NCBI GenBank assembly: GCA_037178975.1
Contig: JASJZH010000001.1
Span: forward strand, 7,734,501 to 7,798,500
From: Oscheius tipulae
Taxonomy: Eukaryota > Nematoda > Chromadorea > Rhabditida > Rhabditidae
Direction: 5' to 3'
DNA length: 64,000 nucleotides
Positions within the stretch are counted from its first letter, which is position 1. Every line of letters begins with the position of its first letter. Position numbers and translations under genes: made by a program. Positions 46,538 to 57,400 of this stretch are shown here, one piece after another. The notes beneath the pieces were generated by a model that was not told the DNA's origin, did no database searches, and saw nothing but the letters and a program-made list of their open reading frames with translations.

Positions 46538-47099
46538 CAGAAAGTGAAGAGTTTTTTTACTCCGCGGTTATGCAACCGGGCCCCTTGTAATAAGACTCTG
46601 GCAGAACACACTTTTTGTTTCCTTTGAAGGCTTCCTTCTAAAGTGTCGGCGGCTAGAAGGGCAAATGTTACCGCGCCCCTGTGCCACTGTTCAAATCTCT
46701 AACAATTCCGGCCAACTGTTTTCAGCTTTCTTTTTCTGTGTGAATGGATAGAAAACGGTAAGACAACATGCTAGAAAAAGGAGAAAGATAGATCGAACAA
46801 GACGACCAATCCAGAACTTTTGTCACCCGAAACAACTGCTGAAATTTGCAAAAGTCTAAATTTCGTCGCAAGTCTTGCTTCACATTTCTTCCCTCGACTA
46901 ATCTCTTTTCTTCACATTTTTCCTGCAAAAAGTAACGTACAAAAAACTTTCAAGTGAGCTGTCCTTTGACTAAAAAACCTTCTTTTGTTTGGAAAACTAC
47001 ACATTTGATTTCCTCGTGTGTTTCGTCGTTTCGATCCTTCTATGAGTCTTTATTATTGTATTCAGTATTGTAGGAATTTACATGGAAATCTTCTGCTAG
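46538..47099. promoter_or_regulatory. upstream region of RFWD3
   Basis: AT-rich DNA between the MITE and the RFWD3 start, without a gene. It ends in ATCTTCTGCTAG directly before the ATG, a candidate trans-splice acceptor. Confidence 0.35.
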
Positions 47100-50000
47100 A
47101 TGAGTACTCGGGAAAATAACAGAAGACGAGCTGCAAGAGAACGGAATCGTTCCGCCCCAAGAAATAAGTTAGTTCTTCCAAATTACGTTATCAACGACCA
47201 GATTTCAGTTCTATAGAGCATACAGCTACTATACAACCTGCTCGGATTCTTCGTCGCGAGGTGGCGCCTCTTCCAGAGTTTTCTTCCTCAAACGAAAGCG
47301 ACTTATACGATAGCGACGGAACTATTTCGCTGACAGAGGAGGAAGACCATTGGGAGCAGGATTGGGATTCCGACAGTCAGGAGCCGAGAAGACCCGCCTT
47401 CAGTAGCAGTTCCGAAAGTAGTGCAGAGGATTCGGACGAATCCCTTCGGAACGATCCCCCGAATCAGGTTCATGCTTTTAATATTTTTTTTATAAAGACA
47501 TTTTGCAGGTCGCTTCGAGCACAGAAAGAAACATGCCGGCGGAAAATGACGGAGCAGACAGTTCTGGCGGCGACAGTGTGAGCTTTACACTTTTGCCAAG
47601 TTTGGAACAACATCTTTAGGATCAACCTAGAAGGCCAAAAAAGAGACGCCTTGCCGGAGATTTGAACGCGTAAGCACCACTTCAGGAAGTTTTCAAATTT
47701 GAATGTTCCAGCTCCCAATTAGACGAGAACACGCCCTCTTCCTCAACGGTTCCAACTCCTGACGAGGACCATAATACTGACGATTCGTGCACAATTTGCT
47801 ATGAAGTAGGTTTTTGAGCCTTTTTGTCACACAGCATATGAATCAGGATTACACCTCGAACGGAGAACACCGTTTGGTTTCGCTCAAATGTGGTCATTTC
47901 TTCGGAAAGAGCTGTATCGAGAGATGGGTTCGTAGCGAAGGACGCGCCGCCGCGTGTCCGAATTGCAAGCAAAAGGCTCAGATCAAGGATGTCCGAATCC
48001 ATTTCTCGAAAACTGTTCAGGTTTTGCTTCGAAAGATTTCCCCGAAACGCAGTTCAGATGACAGATAACAGTGAGCTAGAAGAGCTGAAAAAGACGAACA
48101 TCGATCTCCAGAACAAGAACACCTGTCTTGAGATGGAGCTGGCCAAGACGAGGCGCGAGATCACGGATCTCCAGAACAAGTTCAAGGAATCGGCCGAGAA
48201 GCTCAAGTCGGTTGAATGTGCTCCTCTCGAAGACAGCCTCTTTCCAGAGTTGTACAGTTGCCGACAGTCATTCGAGCGGGAAGGATGGTTCTCAAGCAGT
48301 GGATGAAGCTTAGTCTGTCGACAATTCCAGAACACTTGCCCTGTAGGCTAACTGTTCCTTGGTCTGTTCATCAATCCTTTTCAGTGTCTCGTGCATTCGA
48401 CTACAACGGAGAGAACTTCGCAATTGGTGTCAAGCTCGCGTCTGCAGGTCCCTTTGGACAGTTTGGAATCAAACCAGCCGCGATTAACTGGGTCAGTTTT
48501 TTTTAATCGGAAATACAAAATTTTGTTTAGAATGAAGGCAAAGAGTCGTTTTTCTCCGGAACCCCGATTACATGCCACACAAACAAGAGCAAAGTCGTCA
48601 CCTTCTCACCCTACATGAACAATCTGGTCCTTTCAGCTGGCGAGGACAAGAAAGCCGTGGTACAGGAGCTGGGAAATTCGTCTGTCCGACCGCAATATTG
48701 GAATTTGGACAGCCAGGTCTGGTCCGGCTGCTGGCTCACGAGGAATACCGTAACCTTTCCAATTTTCATATAACATTGTCTTTTCAGTTTGCCTTAGGTC
48801 TCGGAAATGGTTGCATCTACGAATTCGACACAGATTCGGTAGGCAACGAGCCGAAGAAGAATCTTAATCAGCGACTCGACTTGGCCAGACTTCCCATTGT
48901 CTTCCTGGCGTACGATCCAGAGACGACGGTCCTTCTGGCCTCTTCCCTTATCAAAATGGTCGCTTTCTATAAAGGAACGGCTTATCCTCTACTTTCTAAA
49001 GACTCATCAGGTATGATCTGTTTCTAGAGCTACAGTACATTTGTTCCAGATGATTTCATGAGAATACGCAGCATCGCATGGGATGCCCGGACGCTGTCCT
49101 TTGCTGCTACCGTAGTCACGAAGACTAACACAATCGCTCATAAACTGTACAAATTGGAGATTGAGGAGCGAATGGTGAACTCTTCTTCGACAGATACTCT
49201 TAATGAGAGTGTTTAGGTTCATTGCATTCATGTCGGCACGTGGCAGACAGCCTGTACAAAATACACGACAATGTGGGACAATTGTCTCTTCTCTATCAAG
49301 GATCATGGAAGTTTCTCGCTCGTTTTTGATGAGGACAATCGCCGTCTGGAGGCCCACGACTGGTCCGAGAAGAGACCCAATGTGAGTTTTTCTCTTTGTT
49401 TCGCCTACATATAGCCGGTTCAAGCAGTGAGCAAAATCTTTTGAATGTTTTTTTTGTTGCGAGACCTCACTTTGACACCAAGGATGGTGCAAAATTGTCG
49501 GCTCTTTTTCACTTTGACCGTCCCAAGAAAATTCCAATCGAGTCTATGACATTCATACACGCCCTTGGATTAAACGGCGAGAGACAAATCTATTTCTATA
49601 AGGCTTAGAGTCAGATGCAAATTGATGCAATTAGAAGTGGTATAAAATATTTTTACGAAAGTCAACTTTTGCTGGGACGTTCAAATATAAGACATTTTCT
49701 TGGGACGGTCAAAGTGAAAAAGAGCCAGTTGTCTCGGTCATCTTCGGCCAAGTCGGTTTGTCGGCACGTCTCCTGGCTTGGCAAGGTAGAATTTATGGCT
49801 GAACTCCTTCTATTTGGCGGTCTTTACCATCATGTATCCAGCTTGCTCAGGTGTTAGTAACTTGTTCAAAATTTTTGTGAACGAAAGTTACTGATCCTTC
49901 TTCTGGTATCACGCAACGTTTAGTAGCTGGCTTGGTACATCATTGAACACCCGCATTCTCACATTTTCTCCTTCCTGTAAACTTGAAGTTGAATGCATAT

Positions 50001-50138
50001 TTCCAGATCTGCCTGCCCTTCCCAGCCAAGGAGAACATCTGCTCGATGAAGGCCTTCACGGACCCGAAAGGAGAACAAGTCGTCGCGCTGCTCACGGAGC
50101 GAATCCTCTACACGATAAAATTCTGCATCGTCGAATAG
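47100..50138 (+). CDS. RFWD3: E3 ubiquitin ligase RFWD3 homologue
   Basis: RFWD3 ubiquitinates RPA and RAD51 at stalled forks and interstrand crosslinks. The product starts MSTRENNRRRAARERNRS immediately after a CTAG acceptor. A Ser/Asp/Glu-rich N-terminus leads to a RING finger (CTICYE, LVSLKCGHFFGKSCIERWV, CPNCKQKA), a coiled coil (ELKKTNIDLQNKNTCLEMEL) and a WD40 domain (VSRAFDYNGENFAIGV, NNLVLSAGEDKKAVVQELGN, DSQVWSGCW, FALGLGNGCIYEFD). Two candidate last exons exist. One ends IESMTFIHALGLNGERQIYF at 49608 and the other ends VVALLTERILYTIKFCIVE at 50138. Both resemble the human end (LATLTEKMVHIYKW). Which is used, or whether both are, is unknown. Introns are mostly 35-50 nt. Confidence 0.93.
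49500..49726. repeat. perfect 33-nt inverted repeat at the first RFWD3 3' end
   Basis: Bases 49500-49532, inside the first candidate last exon, are the exact reverse complement of 49694-49726, which lies beyond its stop codon. A transcript ending here could fold back on itself. Confidence 0.85.
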
Positions 50139-53100
50139 GCCCCCATGATCTCCTCATTTTGCTTGTCAATCACTCTGCTCCCTATTAGACGGGTTTCTGT
50201 CAGCTCATCCCACCTCGCAATCTCATGTTTTATTGTTGTCTTTGCCCCATTTACTTATTTATTTTTATTTTATTTGACGGTATCGAAGGGGTTCCTAGAG
50301 TAAAACACTTGTGATGGCGAGTCTTGAACATAATTGAATGTGCCATGCTGATATATAAGAGCCACTCCTCCGGAGCGCCTCTTCAACCTTCTGGGACTTC
50401 TCTCCTTCTAAATTACGCCAGCCACGACATCTGCACCGCACAAACGTCTCAAATTTCGACTGGGCCAGCATAGCTATGTAGTCAGCGGTATGTCATCTCC
50501 TCTTCTGGCCTGAACTTTTAATTCTGCCTGCTTTTCCTACTCTTACACTGATCAGTGACGTCTAATGCCGCTTTCTGTTGGAACGGGTCAAATCCAAGAA
50601 AAAAAAATCTGGTCGTACACGGTAGAAAGTCAGTTCAGGCCAAACACAATAACTTTAATGAGCTCACGAGTTCCAGGAAGGGGTCGCACTGTTCGTCAAG
50701 CCTTTTATGGTTTGTTCAATAAATTGAGGTCACTACCGTAACCCATTTGTTTTTCGTGGCGGGACCCACTTTCAAGACCGTCCTTTAACGAAATTTGGCT
50801 GAGTATCCAATATTAGCATGATAAACGGGTCCGAGGTGAGGAGCACAAACTTTCTACAGAAGTTTTATTGAACAAACCATACCTCTCTTTTGTTGATCAT
50901 ACTCCGAAAGAAACCTTAGTTTTTAGACCGCATTTTAATCCTATAATGAGCCTTCTATACTTTCACCGGTTCAAGCCTACTTCTTTTGCCTTTCTCTGCG
51001 GAACAATTAACGTTTCTAGCCGGAATGCACATTTTGAAAGTGTCATATCACGGTCCAGAGAGGAACTAGGCAAATTTGGGAGTAATCACCGGGATCCTCA
51101 TCCAAAGGGCTATCAAATGACACCTTGACCCATAAAAAATTCGCCTCTGACCTAACATGGTTTCCTTGTAAGATCTAATTCTTCCTTCGGGTCGTTTATT
51201 GTGAAGAGTTACTCTCACAGAAGAGAGCTGACGTTTTTTTGACAGACAACACTTCAGACTTTGACGCAGATCCTCCCTCTAACTCTATTTTAGTCGTCCT
51301 AAAACCACACGCATGCCCACGAGGCAATATCTCCCCTTACAGCACTTGCGACCTATAAAAGGATTCCGGGCCTCCTGACTGACGTCTAACCAGATCAGAA
51401 TGGATTACCCCCGTTGTCTCATTAACATTGTCCAGGCGCCATCATTACCGTAGCTTCTCGGAGAGACAATTATCTTCTTGGATATTCATTCGACTGTTTT
51501 CTCCTTTTTCGCACAAAGTGTCTCTCTCACTCTCTTTCGCGTGATGCGCCATGGCTCGATTGCTGGACACTTCCGTTGTTGCCTGCGCAATCAGAAGCAG
51601 ACCCTCGGGGGGCTCCGAATGAAACGGCCTTGATTCTCTCTGGACAAGTTTTGTTGATCAGCCGGACAGAGATTTTTAAGAGACAGAGACTTCTCGTAGT
51701 GAGGACCTTTGTTTGCTCGGTGCGTGTGGATCTTTCCCATGACACCCTCTTGTCTCATCCGGGGGATAGTCGATATTCTCACAACTGATTCAGTTCTACT
51801 GAGTTCACCGTTCCATTTCAAGCTGTCTATCCTATGGTTTTCTTTGGGAGCCTCCAGGACTCAATGTTGCCTGTCCTATCCCTAAGTGATTCTCTTCTGT
51901 CATTTGCTTTTTTTCTATCTTTCTTTGACCAGGGTCCGTCCATGATCATGTTCGGATTCTCTGTCTCACTTTAGGATCGTGTACCGATCAGGATTCTCTC
52001 TTGACCAGGGTTTAAGCGAGCGTACACCGTTCGCTCCTGTCCCTTTCATAGGCCACTAGAAAATTTGACGTATGTATGAGCTAGACTTTTTTGTTCTTTG
52101 ACAAGCCCAAACAGTTGTAGAAAGTTTTTCGCAGCAGTAATTGGCTGAAAAACCATAATTTTACAATTTTCTTTTGCCATCTAAACCCTCTTCAAAACCG
52201 ATCTTTTCCCGGACATTTTCCAATCACCATTCGTCTCACGTCGTCAGTCCAAGTGATCCTTCTTCCACATGGCGCCTGATTTACTGTCTCTGTATCTGTC
52301 CTGTCCCCAAATGGGAATAATCCATCCGTCTCTGTTTTTCGGGCGGAACCCCCTTCTTCCTTGAACAATACCCGCCCCGAACAACTTTCTCAAAAGAATA
52401 CATAAGAGTATACGCGTCTCTCTCACCATTTTTGACCGGGGTTTTTTGATTGTTCTCAGTTTTCCCGTTTTGACAGTCCCCAATTTGAATAATCCTATGC
52501 GCATCCGTATGGTCTTTGATGCTGAGAGTTCAAACTTGTGACAGCTGGTGTTGTATTCGCACGTTTGTTGTCCCCACCCTCATTTTGACTAATCGCTCTG
52601 AGTGTAGCCATTATGGCGTCTTATCCCCTGTATTGGCCAGAAAACTACTCGCTTGGGGGAGGCGCGAATGGAATCTTCAAGACCCGCCGATCCTCGTCCC
52701 TCGAGACCAAATATGACAACATGCGATGCGTCATTTATGAGCCCTCTTCTCGTGTTCCGCAATAGTTTTTGACTGGATTGTCCGTCTTAAAAAACTTCCC
52801 ACGTCTATGGCTTACTATGGGAACTCTATCATTAGACTGACTGTCTGCTCTAGTGAACTGTTGGGTTCTAATAACAACTTGCTTGTCGCGTTTTCCTAGA
52901 GTTTTGGACTATTTTCCTCTGTTACAGTAGTCTCCAGCACTATCTTCCTCATCTCCTGGAAAGTTTCCTAGAACTGTTTGCTTCTTTTTGAAGGAGCAAC
53001 TTTCCAAAGTTTCTAAATTTTTGAAACTCAAAACTATCAACTTTTCGCTCTGGCAAGTATGCTATCGCCTTAGGAGCTCCGGAACAGTTATATTTTCAGT

Positions 53101-54400
53101 TTCTTTGAACCTTTCCCGGTTTCTATTCCCTTCTGTCCACTTGTTGTGGTCCTTCACTTTCACTTCACCCTGTTAGCATGTTCCCCGCAGCTACCCTGAC
53201 AGGAGTAACGTTGCTCAAAGACCTTCTCTCCCAAACTCGGCTTTGACTTGATTTGCGAACAATTAGTATGCGCACAAAGTGGCTCTAATTACTAATATCC
53301 TACCTGTACAATTTGCAAGAGGCATCTGTTACACATGTCAACTCTAGTATGGGATAACACTGATAGTTTCTGTAGCCTTTCTGTCAAGGGTTACCCCAGA
53401 TTAGAGTTGATAACAAGTTAGAAGAGTCGAACAGTTCGAGTTGCAAATCATACACTGATAGTGTGAGTAGCTCTAAAGTAAGCGACGGGTTGGCTTTAGA
53501 CACACACACACACATACACTTTTGGGCATTTCGTGACACGCAGCTCCTTTTTAGAAGAAAAAATTATTCCCAAGATATCGCGCTCAAAAGACTACTTTGC
53601 TGCTAGAGCAAATGCTAGGGAACAGTTATTCATCCAGTACAGTATAAAGGGTAGTACTGTACAAGGCTACCTGAAGGTCGGCTGTATGACTACAACTAGC
53701 CATTGACAAATCTTCACGTTGGAGTCTGTAAGAATAGGGGAGAAAGAAGCCCGGGAACCTTTCAAAGCTAATCTTTTTTTGTCTAACACGAGAATTCTGA
53801 AAAGCGGTAACAGTTGCTCCCTGCTGTCCCTTGAAAAACCATTCAGTATCGTTGTATTGTGAAAACTAGCTTCATGTATACCAGAGAATGAGAGAAGAGA
53901 GTCGGTAACTACAGAACAAAGAAATCTGTTTGAGCCAAATGATATTCAAAATCCATCTGACATGCAATAGTTCTGATATAACTGTCAGAAAATGGCAGTT
54001 TGTGGCATGTGAGTGGCTTTTTTTCAGCCGAGGCCATTGTTCCGAACGACCTGAGTTCGAGGGGAGACGTTGTAAGGCCTATTGAATTGCCCGTAGCATT
54101 CCGCTCATTCCACTTATCGCTCCTTTCTGATAGCCCTTTCTTTCAGCTGATCTCCAGTGTCTTGTCTCTCTCTCACACTCTCAGCTAGCAGCTGTCTCTC
54201 TTCTCTCTCCTCTTCTTCTCATTTCATCCTCTTTTCCAGCTATCACTGTCTCTACTTTTACTGTAAGAGTGTCCATTGAATGCTCGTCTTCTCTGCCATG
54301 ATGGTACAATCGACAAGCAATGGACCAGGTATCCTTTTCACTTTTTTCTCTCCTCTGTTCCTCTTTTCACATCGCTGTCAGCTGTTCCCGTATCTTTGAG
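50139..54400. other. gene-poor stretch, no convincing gene
   Basis: About 4.3 kb between RFWD3 and PDE1 with only short frames. A dispersed repeat copy lies near 50725-50815 (reverse orientation). Pyrimidine-rich sequence is common from 51.5 kb on. It could contain 5' untranslated exons or regulatory DNA of PDE1. Confidence 0.5.
50725..50815 (-). repeat. dispersed repeat, GGCGGGACCC family (copy)
   Basis: On the plus strand it reads TTTGTTTTTCGTGGCGGGAC, continues through GTCCTTTAACGAAATTTGGC and ends TGAGTATCCAAT. It is the best-preserved copy of the core, reversed compared with those at 6.4 and 10.9 kb. Confidence 0.65.
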
Positions 54401-57400
54401 ATGTCAGAGAGCATTCGGACGTGGATACAAACAATACTACCTGAGTTCTCGAGAGAAAAAAACGGGGGAAATCTCAATGGCATCATTACAGACGTCTCTC
54501 CCCCCTCCTCGAAATTGTCCAAAGCCCTTGATTGGGCTGTTTATTCTCCCCCCACTCCTGTCAAAATTCTATTTCCAGTGGATGCGACGATGCAGCGCCC
54601 AGTCACGCTTTGTCGTCGTCGAAGTCGGAGTACCACGAGTCCGAAGACGGACAATGACGAGAATAACAAGACCTTCAATACGGATCCGGCTCTTGAAGCT
54701 GCCGAAAAGTGAGTCCAGCTATCAGCCTGGCTGATAAAAGGCGAATAAAAACGCGTGAAATTGGATTATAGGTCTTGTGAGTACAAGCAAGGGTGATAAA
54801 AACTAGTGGGAACAGAGACTAATGACACTGGAGCAGAAGTAGACCGGGAAACTGAATACAATAGTGAACTGCAACTTTGTTGAACTTGGGTCAGCTTGAA
54901 AACGTTTTCTTTAGTTTGGAGGGCTTGAATATGAGGATCAGGGTGCGCCACTTCTTGCCAGCTTCTAAGTGTGATGTCAGTCGATGCGTAATTTCTAGCC
55001 AGCTATCTAACTGTCGATGTGCCACTTCTTACCAGTTATTTAAATATGGTAACCACAAAAGCCCACAGAGTGTATAAAAAGCTGGGGGTGTGCAGAAGGG
55101 GACTAATCGGCTCTGATAATCGTCATCCGGCCTTATCCCTGACTCAGTGGCTGGCTCCGGAAGTGCTTCCTCTCCTGTCTCTCTCTAGCTCGTCTCTTGG
55201 TGATAACCAGGGGCGGTTATCCATCGACATCCAGCCGGCTGGCTAATCCTCGCGTGTAATTCCATATGAGCCCTGCTGCCTCACCTTGGGCGGGAGAGAA
55301 GGAGAATCTTCTCTCTCCTCTCTCTCTCTCTGTGTTTTTGGAGCAGCTCCCTCTCTCGTCAATTTGTGTTCTCATTTTATCTCTTCTCTTCAATTTGCGC
55401 GCGAGTTCAATTGGCAATACGGAACCGCAACGATAAACAAAAGTGTTCCCTAGTTCCCTTTACCAGTTTACCTAGTATTCCAGTCTTATTTCTGAAAAGA
55501 ATACTATAAATGACCACAAGAGGCTGTCGTCGACTTCTTGACAACCTCTTCCGACTCTCCTGCCTTGACTCTCGCGCTCTCTCCCACCTAAACAACCCGT
55601 AGTAGTCGAGACACGCAACCTCCTTACGAATCGGTCCTATCTTCAAAGTAGTACGCATGTTAAAAGCGAGGATCTTCTTCGAGAGCCTCGTCATAATTCG
55701 TCTTTCCTGTCTCCCAGTCGTTGCTATGGGGAGCCAAACAACCAAAACAGCTCTTCCTTTTCCCTCCTGTCATCCCCCTCCCCCTTCGGGGCAATTTGAA
55801 AGCCTCTTTGAATTAGTAGGCACCCCGAAAACATTGCTCAGTCTCTTTGAGCCTCCTTCTCTAAAAAAAAAAAAAAAGTTCCAATCCAGAGAGACATCAT
55901 GTTTGTCGACACTTTCGGCTACTACCAGCTAGTGCTTCGGAAACATTCCTGCAGGTCTGTTTTTAGTCGAAAGAGGAAGTAGTGCTGCTTGATTAATCGG
56001 GGGCCCGGCATCTGAAGCCCTACAAGCATTCCCCAATATCTTCTGGTTCAGATTACGCTACATTCTTCATCAGCTGAACAGTGGACAACTGCCGCTCGAG
56101 GATCTAAAGAGAAACATAGAATATGCGGCCCTTATATTGGAGACGGCTTATATGGATGAGACGAGGTTGTTCGGCGAAAAAATGAGAAGCGGATTTCAGT
56201 GGTTTTAGGAGGATTTGTGACGAGGACGATGATCTCGCCGAAGTCACTCCGGAGACTGTACCGGATGAGGTCCGCGAATGGCTCGCCTCCACCTTTACCA
56301 GACAGAATGCTGGCAAGAAGAGAGAAAGTAAGTGTCTGTTGACTTTGAAAGATTTTGAGGGTATCTCTGAAGCCTAAAAGGGATTTTTACTAGATTGTCA
56401 GAAGTGATAGCAGTGATGAATCAAGTCACGGTACTGTGATGATACAAGGTGCCACAAATTTATTTTGAACTCTAGCATCCAATTTTCCCTAACAGCTTCT
56501 GTCGAGGAATCACAACGCTCGGAACTGCCGCATCCAATTCATCGTGGCGCGCAAATCGGTTTTTTGAAGAAAGAGAGGGCTATTAGCTGACAGTCATTTG
56601 AAGCCGATATCTCACAAGCGTTTTTTTTTTTCCAAAAAACCGACTTCCGCGCCAAAGAGAAATGGCCGCGTCAGCTCCGAGCATTGTGATTCGTTGACAG
56701 AAGCTGTTAGGGAAAATTGAGAACATAGACTGGATCAAGCTTCAAAATGCTACCATACTGTTAGGGTCTGCAATATACCGAGATTTCGGTAGAGTTCGAA
56801 ATTCCTGTTACCGTAATTTTGGGATGCCCTGTACATGGACACTGGAAGAGTGAATTTTGCCCCCAAATTTGTAGAACAAGGCAGATTGCATAGTCCAAGT
56901 CAGACCAACCCAATGTCTTTCAGAGCCGTCGCTCAAGGCCGTCATCCACCTCGTCAGATCGGGACTGTTCTTTGACAAGTGAGCTGTACTGTTACTCGTA
57001 CCGTGATAGCTCTCTCTTCTGGGTACCGATACCCCCCAGAAGAGAAGCAGAATGCCAATTGTGACAGAGATCACCGGGAGAGGTCATACGTTCCGCTGAA
57101 GACTGGCTGACAGAATGTTATCCAGACGACCGAGAGAGAGAGACAGTCAGCCAGTCTTCCGCTTCTCTCTTTCCCCCAAAGAAAGAGAATCCTTTCGCTA
57201 TCTCTCCTATATGTCTGTCAGTGCATGTCCCTGTCCTGTCCCCTGTCTCTACACTATCTCGAATTGCGGACCTCCCATCTGCTTGCACCGCCGAAGCTTT
57301 GACCAGCGGTACATGGTCCTTGAAAGTTCAGTTCCAGACTCTTCCGCAAGCAGCAGAGTGTCCAATGCCCTATTCCGAATGAAATTGCCGAGCTCATGCG

